From Lentzea albidocapillata (lineage in GTDB: Bacteria; Actinomycetota; Actinomycetes; Mycobacteriales; Pseudonocardiaceae), in assembly GCF_000719115.1 (NCBI RefSeq), contig NZ_JOEA01000005.1:1-64000 (forward strand): DNA of 64,000 nt. Direction: 5' to 3'. Numbering within the stretch: the first letter of the stretch is position 1; each line of letters starts with the position of its first letter. A program made the position numbers and the translations under genes. Below are positions 7,234 through 15,804 of this stretch, one piece after another. The notes under the pieces were generated by a model. That model was not told the origin of the DNA, did no database searches, and was given only the letters and a program-made list of their open reading frames with translations.

Positions 7234-8070
7234 GTGAGGAAACGCGTTCTGGCCTTGGCCGCGCTCGTCGTACTTCCACTGCTCACCGCCGCCGGTCCCG
7301 CGTCGGCCGCCGAACCCGAGTGCGCCCTCGCCGACGCGCCGTCGACCAGCGCGGCGGCCGTGAAGGTCTGGCTCGCCGGCGACTCGACGATGGCGGACCC
7401 GCGGACCAGTTGCCCGGTGGGCTGGGGCAACCGGTTCGACCCGCTGTTCACCGCCGACGTCACCGTGGTGAACAGCGCCGTGGCCGGGCGGAGCATCCAG
7501 ACGTGGCTCTACGAGTCCAACGTGCAGAACACCAAGGACGCGGCGGGCGAGTGCGTGGTGAGCCCGAGGACGTTCCACCAGCGCTGGCGGACGATGCTGG
7601 ACCCCGCCGCCGGCATGAAGGCCGGTGACTACCTGATGATCCAGTTCGGCATCAACGACGGCAGTCGCGACTGCCCGCGGCACGTCGGAAGCGCGCGCTA
7701 CAAGGAACTTCTCGGGCTGATGGCCAAGGCGGCCAAGGACCGCGGCGTCACGCCGATCTTCCTCACGCCGGTCTCCGCGATCAGGTGCAGCGGCACCACG
7801 GCCGTCGGCACCCGCGGCTTCCTCACCGAGACGGCCGACGCGGCCAGGGCCGCCGGCGTGGCCGTCATCGACCTGCACAAGCTGAGCTACACGCTCTACA
7901 ACCAGCTCAGGCTGTGCCCCAACGACGGCGACTACACCAAGGGCCCCGTCGGCGCCTTCTTCTGCAACGACCACACGCACTTCGAGGCCGCGGGAGCCGG
8001 GCAGATCGCCGGTGTCGTGGCCAAGGCCCTGCGCGACCAACGCATCCCGCTGTCGAACCATCTCAAGTAA
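7234..8070 (+). CDS. Second secreted SGNH acetylesterase (CE12-like)
   Basis: A 278-residue paralogue-like neighbour of the preceding esterase. The GTG start at 7234 has a CTGGAG motif nine bases upstream and leads into a signal peptide ending ASAAEP. Catalytic blocks are LAGDSTMAD (nucleophile Ser near residue 51), MIQFGINDG (block III Asn) and CNDHTHFEAAGA (catalytic Asp and His). Four to six extra cysteines suggest disulfides outside the cell. It is longer in the middle than the first esterase, so the two may act on different acetyl positions of pectin or hemicellulose. Gap to the upstream gene is 43 bases and to the downstream gene 32 bases. Confidence 0.83.
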   Translation: MRKRVLALAALVVLPLLTAAGPASAAEPECALADAPSTSAAAVKVWLAGDSTMADPRTSCPVGWGNRFDPLFTADVTVVNSAVAGRSIQTWLYESNVQNTKDAAGECVVSPRTFHQRWRTMLDPAAGMKAGDYLMIQFGINDGSRDCPRHVGSARYKELLGLMAKAAKDRGVTPIFLTPVSAIRCSGTTAVGTRGFLTETADAARAAGVAVIDLHKLSYTLYNQLRLCPNDGDYTKGPVGAFFCNDHTHFEAAGAGQIAGVVAKALRDQRIPLSNHLK

Positions 8071-8102
8071 AACCCGCCGCACACACCGAAAGGAGAACTT
8101 CC

Positions 8103-9248
8103 ATGCTCTCGACCAGGTGGCGCATCGGCGCGGCCGTGGCGGTGGCGGCCGTGCTCGGAGGTCACGCGCCGGCCACCGCGACGCCGCGGGTCATGGCCTG
8201 CGGTGACCGGACGTTCAACGCCGAGGCGGTGCTGAACGGCAGCACGTGGACCTCCCGCAACGGTAGCCGGACCGTCTACACCGGCACCGACATGCGATCG
8301 GCCGTCCAGGCCGCTCTCAACAGCCTCACCGCCGGACGCACCTCGAAGCAGTGGGTCCTGGTGCGCGGCAGTGGATCGGTCGGCGCGGGCTCGCGGATCT
8401 CGTTGCCCAGCTACACCGGCATCGACGTCTGCGGCACGATCAACGTGACCGGCACCGGTTCCGGCGACCAGGCCCCGATCTACTCCAGGGGCACCCGTGA
8501 CGTCGAGGTGCGCCACCTCAGCGTGACGGGCCGCCCGCTGTACGGGATCTTCCTGCGCAACGTCGACAACGTCGTGCTCGGCCAGATCGACCTGCGGCTG
8601 TCGAGCGGGCTCGGCGTGCGCATCGACAACCGCGGCAACACCAGCGTGCGCAGCCGCAACATCAGGATCGACAACGTCTTCGCGTCGGGCGCGAGCAGTC
8701 ACGCCGTCGAGACCTACGGCGTGGACGGCCTCACGATCGGCACGGTGACCGCTCGCAACGTCGGCGAGTCCGGGCTGCTGCTCAACGACACCATCAACGC
8801 CACCGTCGGCACGGTCGACGCGGAGAACGCGGGCGCGGGCACCGGGTACGCGGCGTTCCGCACCGCCAACCGCAACGGCCGCATCGGCACCGGTTACCCC
8901 ACGAACATCCGGGTCGGCACGGTCCGCGCCCGCGGTGGCGGCCGCGGCGTGTTCTGCGTGTCCGAGAGCGGCGGGCTGACCATCGACCGGATCGACCTCG
9001 CGAACACCGGCAACAACGCGGTCCTGATCGAGAACTGCACCAACGTGACCATCGCGGCGCAGAGCGGCACGGTGACCGGTGGCGGCGAGATCCGGCTGGC
9101 CGCGCGCTCGGAGTTCCCGAACAACCGCGACATCACCGTCCAGAACCTGACGGTGACGAACTCGTCGGTGCGCGAGAGTCCCTGCGGGACGAACACGACG
9201 TTCCGCAACCTCACGCTGAACAACAGCACGTCGAACGTCTGCTCCTGA
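8103..9248 (+). CDS. Secreted right-handed beta-helix protein, pectinase-like fold
   Basis: A 381-residue protein with a signal peptide (about 1-26) and then repeated beta-helix rungs rich in Asn, Val and Ile, such as VRHLSVTGRPLYGIFLRNVD and LTIGTVTARNVGESGLLLND. This is the fold of polygalacturonases and pectate lyases (pectin lyase fold). I do not see an unmistakable catalytic signature, so the reaction is not assigned. Lying directly downstream of two CE12-like esterases and followed by a strong hairpin, it most likely acts on, or binds, pectin. The ATG at 8103 has AAGGAG nine bases upstream. Confidence 0.78.
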   Translation: MLSTRWRIGAAVAVAAVLGGHAPATATPRVMACGDRTFNAEAVLNGSTWTSRNGSRTVYTGTDMRSAVQAALNSLTAGRTSKQWVLVRGSGSVGAGSRISLPSYTGIDVCGTINVTGTGSGDQAPIYSRGTRDVEVRHLSVTGRPLYGIFLRNVDNVVLGQIDLRLSSGLGVRIDNRGNTSVRSRNIRIDNVFASGASSHAVETYGVDGLTIGTVTARNVGESGLLLNDTINATVGTVDAENAGAGTGYAAFRTANRNGRIGTGYPTNIRVGTVRARGGGRGVFCVSESGGLTIDRIDLANTGNNAVLIENCTNVTIAAQSGTVTGGGEIRLAARSEFPNNRDITVQNLTVTNSSVRESPCGTNTTFRNLTLNNSTSNVCS

Positions 9249-9260
9249 CGGCGACCGGGT

Positions 9261-9291
9261 GAGTCGTGCCGCCGGACCGGCGGCACGACTC
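9261..9291 (+). terminator. Strong hairpin ending the esterase operon
   Basis: GAGTCGTGCCGCCG (9261-9274) pairs perfectly with CGGCGGCACGACTC (9278-9291) around a 3-base loop, 13 bases after the stop of the beta-helix gene. Confidence 0.78.
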
Positions 9292-9324
9292 CGGTATTGA
9301 CAGGGCCCGCGTCTGCGCCAACCA

Positions 9325-9338
9325 TGGAAGCGCTCTCA
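9325..9338. promoter_or_regulatory. LacI-type operator upstream of GH64 gene
   Basis: TGGAAGCGCTCTCA, an imperfect palindrome around AGCGCT, is 87 bases before the glucanase start. It is closer to the GGAAAGCGCT class (6344, 37687) than to the TGTnAGCGCT class near the cellobiose cluster. Confidence 0.55.
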
Positions 9339-9425
9339 TAACCGGTCTGGACCATTTCTCGGACCGGAGGCCGCCGACCGCCCTGAAGCCGGTCGGGGGG
9401 ACCTGCTCCCTGCACAAGGAGTCAG

Positions 9426-11012
9426 ATGCGCACTCGAACGAAGTGGTTGAGCGCGCTCGCCGCTCTGGCGGCGACCGCGTCGGTAGCTGTAGCGATCACC
9501 CCGGTACAGGCGATCGGCCCTGACCTGCTGCCGATGAACGTCACCAACAACAGCGGCCGGTCCGAGGCCGTGCACCTGTACGTCCTGGGCACCGACATCC
9601 GCAACGGGCGCCTCGGCTACGTCAACCAGGCGGGCGCCTTCACGCCGTGGTCGCCGGGCGGCAACCCGCCCACGCCCGCACCGGACGTGTCCATCGCCGG
9701 TCCCGGTCCCGGCGGCACCGCCACGCTGCGCGTGCCCCGGTTCATCTCGGGCCGCGTCTACATGTCGTTCGGCGAGAAACTCAAGTTCTTCCTGACCCCC
9801 GACGGCCTGGTGCAGCCCGCGCCGTGGGCGTCCGGCGACCCGAACAGCGGCATCCTGTTCGACTGGAGCGAGTTCACCTACAACGACGCCGGCCTGTGGC
9901 TCAACAGCTCGCAGGTGGACATGTTCGCGGTACCGCACGCGGTGACCGTGACGGGCGCGAACGGCGCCACGAAGAAGACCGGTGAGCTGAAGCCCGGCGG
10001 GCGGGACGCCGTCATCAACGGCATCCGCAACCAGGCGGGCTGGGGCGGGTCGATCATGTCCCGCCCGGACGGCACGGTGCTGCGCGTGCTCGCGCCGGGC
10101 AAAGCGGCCGACGTCGGCAACTTCGACCGCAACTACCTGGACTCGTACATCACCCAGGCGTGGAACGCGTACACGGGCAAGACGCTGACCGTGCAGCCGT
10201 TCGGTGACCGGCCGGACGTGAAGTACTTCGGCCGCACGTCCGGCAACACGATGAACTTCACGAACCCCGCCGGTCAGCAGGTGGCGTCGTTCGCGAAGCC
10301 GTCCACGGCGAACGTGTGGGGCTGCGACGGCGCGCTGCACGCACCCAACGACCAGGTGGTCGGCCCGATCGCACGCACCCTGTGCGCCGCCCTGCACCGC
10401 TCCACCCTCGGCCGCATCGACGTGCAGCCCGGCGGCGGCCCGGCCGACTTCTACCAGGGCGCGATCACCAACCACTACTCCCGGCTGGTGCACCAGCACA
10501 TGGTGGACGGCAAGGCGTACGGGTTCGCGTTCGACGACGTGCAGGCACAGGAGTCGCTGGTGCACGACGGCGACCCGCGCTCGGCCGGGATCATCCTCAC
10601 CCCGTTCGGCGGCTCCGCTCCCCCGCCCGCGGTCAGCAGCATCGTCAGCGACTGGCACGGCAAGTGCATCGACGTGCCGAACTGGAACTTCGCCGACGGC
10701 CAGCGCCTGATCGTGTGGAACTGCACGGGCGGCACGAACCAGAAGTTCGAGTTCGTGGGCGGCACGCTGCGCACCGAGAACAACAAGTGCGTGGACGTGG
10801 CGTGGGGTTCGACGGCCAACGGCGCGGCCGTGCAGCTCGCGACCTGCTCCGGCAACCCGGCCCAGCAGTTCGTGCTGAACGGCGCACGTGACCTGGTGAA
10901 CCCGCAAGCCAACAAGTGTGTGGACATCGCGGAGTGGAACCCGAACAACGACGCGGTCCTGCACATGTGGGACTGCGTCGGCGGTGCCAACCAGAAGTGG
11001 CACCGCGGCTGA
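9426..11012 (+). CDS. Secreted GH64 beta-1,3-glucanase with C-terminal ricin-type lectin domain
   Basis: A 528-residue exported enzyme. Signal peptide about 1-29; GH64 domain about 30-395, typical of laminaripentaose-producing beta-1,3-glucanases (thaumatin-like first half with LPMNVTNNSGRSEAVHLYVL and LFDWSEFTYN, second half with NVWGCDGALHAPND and YGFAFDD); ricin B trefoil (CBM13) about 400-528 with three repeats containing CIDV, CVDV and CVDI and the QxW-like endings NQKF, AQQF and NQKW. It should cleave beta-1,3-glucan (laminarin, curdlan, fungal or plant callose). The ATG at 9426 follows AAGGAG. It has its own operator and terminator, so it is a single-gene unit. Confidence 0.88.
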   Translation: MRTRTKWLSALAALAATASVAVAITPVQAIGPDLLPMNVTNNSGRSEAVHLYVLGTDIRNGRLGYVNQAGAFTPWSPGGNPPTPAPDVSIAGPGPGGTATLRVPRFISGRVYMSFGEKLKFFLTPDGLVQPAPWASGDPNSGILFDWSEFTYNDAGLWLNSSQVDMFAVPHAVTVTGANGATKKTGELKPGGRDAVINGIRNQAGWGGSIMSRPDGTVLRVLAPGKAADVGNFDRNYLDSYITQAWNAYTGKTLTVQPFGDRPDVKYFGRTSGNTMNFTNPAGQQVASFAKPSTANVWGCDGALHAPNDQVVGPIARTLCAALHRSTLGRIDVQPGGGPADFYQGAITNHYSRLVHQHMVDGKAYGFAFDDVQAQESLVHDGDPRSAGIILTPFGGSAPPPAVSSIVSDWHGKCIDVPNWNFADGQRLIVWNCTGGTNQKFEFVGGTLRTENNKCVDVAWGSTANGAAVQLATCSGNPAQQFVLNGARDLVNPQANKCVDIAEWNPNNDAVLHMWDCVGGANQKWHRG

Positions 11013-11030
11013 CCTTCGACGCTCGACCGA

Positions 11031-11058
11031 CGCCGGGGCGCATGTGCGCCCCGGCGTT
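11031..11058. terminator. Bidirectional intrinsic terminator between GH64 and GreA-like gene
   Basis: ACGCCGGGGCGCA (11031-11043) and TGCGCCCCGGCGT (11046-11058) form a perfect 13-bp stem with a 2-base loop, followed by TTCC on the plus strand. It lies between convergent genes. Confidence 0.8.
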
Positions 11059-11061
11059 TCC

Positions 11062-11532
11062 TCATTCACCAGCCGGAAGTGCCTCGCGCGCTCTTCCGTA
11101 GGGCACCGCGTTCAGCAAGGTGACGCGGACCGCGGTGCCACTGGGCGTCCGGTAGGTGTGCTGCTCACCTTGGCGGGCACCGTTCACGGCGGCTCCCAGC
11201 GGCGAGTCCGGCGAGTAGACCTCGATCGTGCCGTGTTCCGCGCCGTGTACCCCGAGCAGGAACGTCTCGGTCTCACCGGTGTCGTCGAAGCGGACGGTGA
11301 GCACCATGCCGGGTTCGGCGACGCCGTCGTCCGGAGGGTCCTCGCCCACGATCGCGTTGGTGAGGAGGGCGTTGATCTGGCGGATGCGCGCCTCTCGATC
11401 CCTCCGGGAGGCGAAATCCGGGACAACGCTCTCGTCGTCGCCACGTGCCGGTGCGAGCAGGGTCGTCAGTTCGTTGCGGAGCCGGTGGTGCGCCTGCGGT
11501 GACAGCCACACGCGTGGGGTGGTGCTCGTCAT
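11062..11532 (-). CDS. GreA/GreB-family transcript-cleavage-factor-like protein
   Basis: A 156-residue protein. Residues about 1-60 contain the N-terminal region (LSPQAHHRLRNELTTLLAP and EARIRQINALLTNAIVG), which corresponds to the Gre coiled coil, and residues about 75-150 the C-terminal FKBP-like domain (VLTVRFDDTGETETFLLGV, YSPDSPLGAAVNGARQGEQ). It is GreA/GreB-like and near full length for the family, but lacks the typical acidic DE pair at the coil tip that I can recognise. It may bind the RNA polymerase secondary channel as a stress regulator instead of being the housekeeping GreA. ATG at 11532 has GGAGG upstream. Confidence 0.75.
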   Translation of the reverse strand: MTSTTPRVWLSPQAHHRLRNELTTLLAPARGDDESVVPDFASRRDREARIRQINALLTNAIVGEDPPDDGVAEPGMVLTVRFDDTGETETFLLGVHGAEHGTIEVYSPDSPLGAAVNGARQGEQHTYRTPSGTAVRVTLLNAVPYGRAREALPAGE

Positions 11533-11558
11533 TGATGCCTCCGTGACAGGAGTAAGTG

Positions 11559-11596
11559 CCGTCAGGGCGGTCTGGGGGGAGGTACCGCCCTGACGG
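11559..11596 (-). terminator. Hairpin ending the D-amino-acid dehydrogenase operon
   Basis: CCGTCAGGGCGGT (11559-11571) and ACCGCCCTGACGG (11584-11596) are perfect 13-base complements with a 12-base G-rich loop, located downstream of the small gene at 11656-11835. Confidence 0.75.
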
Positions 11597-11655
11597 CGGG
11601 GGCGTCCGTATGAACCGGGTTTGGCGGCCCACGGCTCCCACGGACAGGAGAGAGG

Positions 11656-11835
11656 TCAGTGGTGGTGGCGGCCGTCGTCGCGGCGTAGCACCGCTTCGAA
11701 GTCATGGGCGTAGCCGGTGGCCACGTTCATGAGAATGTCGCGCTGCACGCGGAGGAAGTCGTTCTCCTTGCGCAGCCACGCCAGTTCGGCTCGCTCGCCG
11801 CCGGTCAGTGGCGGTTCGATGTCTTCGGCTTCCAC
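11656..11835 (-). CDS. Small coiled-coil protein resembling C-terminus of IS3 OrfA
   Basis: A 59-residue reading frame starting with GTG at 11835, seven bases after the stop of the upstream dehydrogenase gene. It contains ERAELAWLRKENDFLRVQRD, the leucine-zipper segment seen at the end of IS3-family OrfA transposase proteins, followed by a short tail ending in RHHH. No helix-turn-helix part and no orfB are present, and no insertion ends were seen. It is either a relic of an insertion sequence kept as a reading frame or a domesticated small protein. The tight coupling to the upstream gene favours translation. Its function is unknown. Confidence 0.55.
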   Translation of the reverse strand: MEAEDIEPPLTGGERAELAWLRKENDFLRVQRDILMNVATGYAHDFEAVLRRDDGRHHH

Positions 11836-11842
11836 GGGGCGA

Positions 11843-13102
11843 TCACCTGAGCGGGTCGAACTCGCGCAGGGCGGCGGGTTGCTTGCCGGTGGTGATCTGC
11901 TCCGCCAGCAACCGTCCGGTGACCGGCCCCTGTGCCAGGCCCCACATGCCGTGCCCACCGGCGACGTACACACCCGGAGTCCGGGTCGCCCCGATGAGCG
12001 CGCGACCGTCGGGGGTGACCGGGCGGGCACCCACCCAGACGTCGGTGCGGTCCTCCCAGCACACCTCGTCCAGCAACGGCCGGACGGAGGCGATGATCGC
12101 GTCCACCCGTGCCTCGTCCAACGGCGCGTCCGGGTCGCGGAACTCCATGGTGCCGGCCACTCGAAGCCCACCCTGATAAGGCGTGCACGCCACGCGCACC
12201 TCCGGCAGGTAAATCGGACCGTGAACCGGCTTCCGCACGGGCACGGTGAACGAGTACCCGCGCCCGGCCCGAACCGGAGTGCGCACACCCGTTCGTGCCG
12301 CGAGGCCCGTCAGCCAGGCGCCGGTGGCCACCACCGCCGCGTCGGCGGAGATCACGTCGCCGTCCTTCGTCTTCACGATCACCCCGGCGTTGTCCGCGCG
12401 GACGTCGACCACCTCGGAAGTGCGGATCGTGGCGCCACGGGCGGCCACAGCGCGGCCCAGCGCCTGGACGAACTCACCGGGGGCGACGAAACGCTGCCCG
12501 TCGATGCGCACACCGGCCGCGAGAACGGACGACGCCAGTGGAACCTGATCCCGCAGGTCCGCTGTGGACAGTTCCACGTGTTCGACCGGTTGTCCCGCCA
12601 CCGCAAGACGTTCCAGCTCTTGCAGGAGCGTCCGCGCCTGTCGGGCGGACGTGAAGGCCGCGGTGAACGGGGCGTCGACGGTGGGAGCTTCGACGCCGTT
12701 GGCGGTCAGCACGTCGTAGGCCTCGATGCTCTCCTCGTTGAGGGGAAGGTTCGCCTTCGCCACCCTGCTCCACGACGACCACCGGCAGTGGGCGGCGAAG
12801 CGCGTCAGGAACGACCAGAGCAACGGGTCGGCGGTCAGCGGGATGTGCAGTGGCGCGGCCGGGTCGAACAGGGAGCGCAGTCCGTAGCGCAGCACCGCCG
12901 GTTCGTTCAGCGGGATGGCGAGGCCTGGCGCGATCCACCCGGCGTTGCCCCAGGACGCGCCCGCCGCGACCCCGGACCGGTCGACCACCGTGACGTCGAC
13001 ACCGCGTTCCTGGAGGAACCACGCCGTCGACAGGCCCACGACACCCGCACCGACCACCACCGCCGACCGCGGACCGCCGTCAAGGCGTTCAGCGCCGTCC
13101 AT
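11843..13102 (-). CDS. dadA: D-amino-acid dehydrogenase-like FAD-dependent oxidoreductase
   Basis: A 419-residue protein of the DadA/DAO superfamily, which oxidises D-amino acids to 2-oxo acids. The N-terminal Rossmann motif VVVGAGVVGLSTAWFL (about residues 15-30) binds FAD, AGASWGNAGWIAPG follows as in DadA proteins, and the C-terminal YVAGGHGMWGLAQGPVTGRL block closes the FAD site. No signal peptide is present, so it is cytosolic or peripheral. ATG at 13102 has GGAGG six bases upstream. It lies just downstream of a PucR regulator on the same strand, with a 7-bp inverted repeat between them, which suggests local control by that regulator. The D-amino acid substrate is inferred from family only. 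Confidence 0.82.
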   Translation of the reverse strand: MDGAERLDGGPRSAVVVGAGVVGLSTAWFLQERGVDVTVVDRSGVAAGASWGNAGWIAPGLAIPLNEPAVLRYGLRSLFDPAAPLHIPLTADPLLWSFLTRFAAHCRWSSWSRVAKANLPLNEESIEAYDVLTANGVEAPTVDAPFTAAFTSARQARTLLQELERLAVAGQPVEHVELSTADLRDQVPLASSVLAAGVRIDGQRFVAPGEFVQALGRAVAARGATIRTSEVVDVRADNAGVIVKTKDGDVISADAAVVATGAWLTGLAARTGVRTPVRAGRGYSFTVPVRKPVHGPIYLPEVRVACTPYQGGLRVAGTMEFRDPDAPLDEARVDAIIASVRPLLDEVCWEDRTDVWVGARPVTPDGRALIGATRTPGVYVAGGHGMWGLAQGPVTGRLLAEQITTGKQPAALREFDPLR

Positions 13103-13141
13103 CCCTGCCTCCTGTCATCGCTCGTTGCGATTCCAGGATGC

Positions 13142-13158
13142 TTCGGACATGGTCCGAA
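13142..13158. promoter_or_regulatory. Inverted repeat upstream of dadA-like gene
   Basis: TTCGGAC (13142-13148) and GTCCGAA (13152-13158) are perfect complements separated by three bases, 40 bases upstream of the dehydrogenase start and 29 bases after the PucR stop codon at 13187. It is a likely operator; PucR is the obvious candidate. Confidence 0.45.
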
Positions 13159-13186
13159 CCGGTTGTTCATTCCCTACAATCGCCGG

Positions 13187-14734
13187 TCAGCGATTGTCGG
13201 TTTCCGACACCGTCGCCGCGAGGTCGATCGTCATCGCGATCCGCTTGGCGGCGTCGTCCAGGCCGAGGGTGGTCACGTCGGACATCTTCCGCAGCCGGTT
13301 GCGCACGGTGTTGCCGTGCACCCCGAGACGCTCACCGGCGGCGGCCAGATCGCCCTGCGCCTCGAGCCAGGCCCGCAACGTCGCGACGTAGTCGGTGCCG
13401 TGTTCGCCGTCGTGTTTGCGCAGGTCGGCCACCGGCCCGCGGGCGGACGCCCGGCCGACCCGCGCGGCGGAGCGCAGACGCTGCAGCAGGATCTCGTCCC
13501 ACGACTCGTCGTACGCGGGCGCCGCGGTCTCGCCGGCCCGCATCTCGTGCAACGCCAGGCACTCGTCCGCCTCCTGCCGGCCCGCCGGCAGGTCCGCGGG
13601 CGCGGCGACCGCGCTGATCCCAGCGGACAGGGTGACGTTCGCCGGTAGCGCCGCCCTCAGCGCGGCCAGCCAGTCCCGCGCCGCACCGACCGGCTCGCCC
13701 GGCAGGATCGTGTAGATGCTGTTGGCCGCGAGCGCACTGCGCCCAGGCCGCGACCAGCCGAACCCGCTGGTCGCCTGCTCGAACGCCAGCAACACGGCCG
13801 TGTGCCGCTCGACTCCGACGTGTGCGCGCACCGCGACCACCCGGACAGGCCCAGGCGGCAGCCCGAGCTGGCTGATCACCGTCGCGGCGTCCGCCGTGCC
13901 CTCCAGCAGCCGGATCACCCACTCCGACTCCACCTGGCGCTCCAGATCTGCACTGGCCCGCAACCGCAGCAGGTGCAGCGCCACGATCCGGGCACCATCG
14001 GTCAACGCGGTGCGCCGGGCACCCTCCAGCGGCACCGGGCACGCCACCCAGACCGCCCCCAGCAACTCCCGGCCGACCCGGATCGCGACCACCATCCGCC
14101 CGGTCAGGCCACGCTCGGGTGCACCGGAGACGAAGAGCGGCTCGTCGGAGGCCACCAGGTGCGCCCGCACGCCCGCCGCGTCGAACAACTCCCGCACCCA
14201 CGCGGGCACCTGCCGGCCCATGATGGTCTCCAGCCTCGCCGCGTCGACCTCCTGCTGCGGGCCTGAATAGGCCAGCACGCGCGACAGCTGGTCCTCGATG
14301 GTCACGGCACCACCGGTAGCCGCGGCGAGACTGTCGGCCAGCGCGAACAGGTCGGTGGGACCGCGCCCCGACTCGGTCTCCCGGCCTTCGAGCACCAGGC
14401 CGTAGACGACACCCGCCAGCTGGCTCCACGACAGGGCCGGATCCGCCAGCACCACCGCGACGCCCTCGGCCTCCCCCACCGCGACAGCGTCCGCCAGGAG
14501 CTCCTCACCACCGCGGACGAGCACGACGACAGCACGCGCCGACACCGCCGCACGGACCGCCTCGACCACCGACCCGGCGCCGACGGCGAGGTACACGTCG
14601 CCCACCTCGGCCCGGTCGTCCGTGGCATCCCGCAGCACCACACCGCGCAACTCCGCCGACCTCGGCACCGGGCAGCAGCACAACCGGACGCCGTACCCAC
14701 CCAGCACGTTGACCAGCCGGTCCAGCCTCACCAT
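13187..14734 (-). CDS. PucR-family transcriptional regulator
   Basis: A 515-residue regulator with an N-terminal PucR ligand domain (about 1-130), a central CdaR GGDEF-like region (about 280-410) and a C-terminal helix-turn-helix (about 430-500) with LAAAGERLGVHGNTVRNRLR, the PucR/CdaR HTH_30 signature. Such proteins usually activate purine, amino-acid or organic-acid catabolism in response to a metabolite. It is encoded upstream of, and on the same strand as, the D-amino-acid dehydrogenase, with 84 bases between them, so that gene is the likely target. The ATG at 14734 gives the full PucR domain; no clear ribosome-binding site other than AGGGAG was noted. Confidence 0.87.
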   Translation of the reverse strand: MVRLDRLVNVLGGYGVRLCCCPVPRSAELRGVVLRDATDDRAEVGDVYLAVGAGSVVEAVRAAVSARAVVVLVRGGEELLADAVAVGEAEGVAVVLADPALSWSQLAGVVYGLVLEGRETESGRGPTDLFALADSLAAATGGAVTIEDQLSRVLAYSGPQQEVDAARLETIMGRQVPAWVRELFDAAGVRAHLVASDEPLFVSGAPERGLTGRMVVAIRVGRELLGAVWVACPVPLEGARRTALTDGARIVALHLLRLRASADLERQVESEWVIRLLEGTADAATVISQLGLPPGPVRVVAVRAHVGVERHTAVLLAFEQATSGFGWSRPGRSALAANSIYTILPGEPVGAARDWLAALRAALPANVTLSAGISAVAAPADLPAGRQEADECLALHEMRAGETAAPAYDESWDEILLQRLRSAARVGRASARGPVADLRKHDGEHGTDYVATLRAWLEAQGDLAAAGERLGVHGNTVRNRLRKMSDVTTLGLDDAAKRIAMTIDLAATVSETDNR

Positions 14735-14813
14735 CAGCGAACTCCCTGTCCCAGCGCTGAGGCCACCGTAGATGCCTGCGCCGCGGGGAGCACCTCCGGC
14801 CGCGTCCGGTGGT

Positions 14814-15215
14814 TCAGGCGATCTGGTCCGCGCAGCTCATCAGGACCGCCGGAGAGGCCTCCGCCGGTGAGCGCTGAAGGTGAGCCTCACCCCACACCCT
14901 CACCCCTTCGACGACGGGCAGAACCGTTGCCCCGTAAGGCGTGAGCCGGTACACGACGGGCGCGGGAACCGGTCCGGTCTCGACGCGTTCGACGAGTCCG
15001 TCGGCCTCCAGTTCGCGCAGTTGCTCGGTCAGCACCTTGGGCGTGATCGGGGCGGCGCGGCGGCGCAGGCCGGCGAAGTGGGTCTCGTCGTGGGCGAGCC
15101 AGTAGAGCAGGGTCAGCTTCCACTTGCCGCCGATCGCGGCGAACGCGGCGGCCATCGGGCAGCCGGGCAACGGGTTGGGGCGCGAGGGGTTACCCGAAGG
15201 TGCCTTCTTGTCCAT
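14814..15215 (-). CDS. HxlR-family winged-helix regulator
   Basis: A 133-residue DNA-binding protein. Cys19 in the N-terminal part (PLPGCPMAAAFAAIGGKWKL) is the conserved redox-sensitive-position cysteine of many HxlR regulators, followed by the typical GKWKLTLLYWL helix, FAGLRRR, and PITPKVLTEQLRELEADGLV recognition region, then the wing VVYRLTPYG. Divergently transcribed from the exported protein at 15244 with only 28 bases between starts, so it probably represses that gene and itself. ATG at 15215 with GGAG upstream. Confidence 0.87.
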   Translation of the reverse strand: MDKKAPSGNPSRPNPLPGCPMAAAFAAIGGKWKLTLLYWLAHDETHFAGLRRRAAPITPKVLTEQLRELEADGLVERVETGPVPAPVVYRLTPYGATVLPVVEGVRVWGEAHLQRSPAEASPAVLMSCADQIA

Positions 15216-15243
15216 GGCCGCACTCCGCTCCGATAGTCAGGCC

Positions 15244-15804
15244 ATGACCTTGCCACACAAGCGAATCCTCGTCGCGGTCCTCTCCGTTCTCCTGGTGGCC
15301 GCGACCGCCTCCTCCGGGAACGCCTCGCAGACCACCGACGGCCAGCAAGACTTCGACTGGGAGATCGGCAGCTGGCGCACCACCGTGCGCGTGCTCGCCG
15401 AGCCGTTGTCGGAGTCCGCCGACGAATGGCTCCAGTTCAGCGGAACCAGCGTCGTGCGTCCGTTGATGGACCGGCGCGCGAACGTCGTCGAGCTGAAGAT
15501 CGCCGGCCCGAGCGGCCGCATCGAAGGCCTCAACCTGCGGCTGTACGAACCCCAGGCGAAGCGGTGGAGCCTGAACTTCGCGAGCATGCGCGACGGCGTG
15601 CTCACGCCGGCGGTGTTCGGCGGGTTCCGTGACGGCGTGGGCGAGTTCCTCGGCGACGACCAGCTGGGCGGCCGCCCGATCAAGGTGCGTTTCCTCGTCT
15701 TCCGCCAGGGGCCCGACCAGGCCAGGTTCGAGCAGGCGTTCTCCGGTGACGGCGGAGCGACGTGGGAGACCAACTGGATCGCCATCGACCGCCGCGGCCG
15801 CTGA
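15244..15804 (+). CDS. Secreted protein of unknown function, DUF1579-like
   Basis: A 186-residue protein with a cleavable signal peptide (about 1-28, ending SSGNASQ) and a globular domain starting QQDFDWEIGSWRTTVRVLAE. The DWEIGSW opening and the beta-rich body with WSLNFASMRDG and ATWETNWIAI resemble lipocalin-like DUF1579 domains that sit beside regulators. I cannot assign a ligand. It is divergent from, and probably controlled by, the HxlR regulator, with the two promoters overlapping in a very short spacer. Confidence 0.65.
   Translation: MTLPHKRILVAVLSVLLVAATASSGNASQTTDGQQDFDWEIGSWRTTVRVLAEPLSESADEWLQFSGTSVVRPLMDRRANVVELKIAGPSGRIEGLNLRLYEPQAKRWSLNFASMRDGVLTPAVFGGFRDGVGEFLGDDQLGGRPIKVRFLVFRQGPDQARFEQAFSGDGGATWETNWIAIDRRGR

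Noticed and set aside
4572..7496. 974-residue minus-strand frame antisense to GH43 and esterase genes
   Set aside because: Composition is typical of antisense GC-rich frames and the plus-strand genes have clear domains, signal peptides and ribosome-binding sites.
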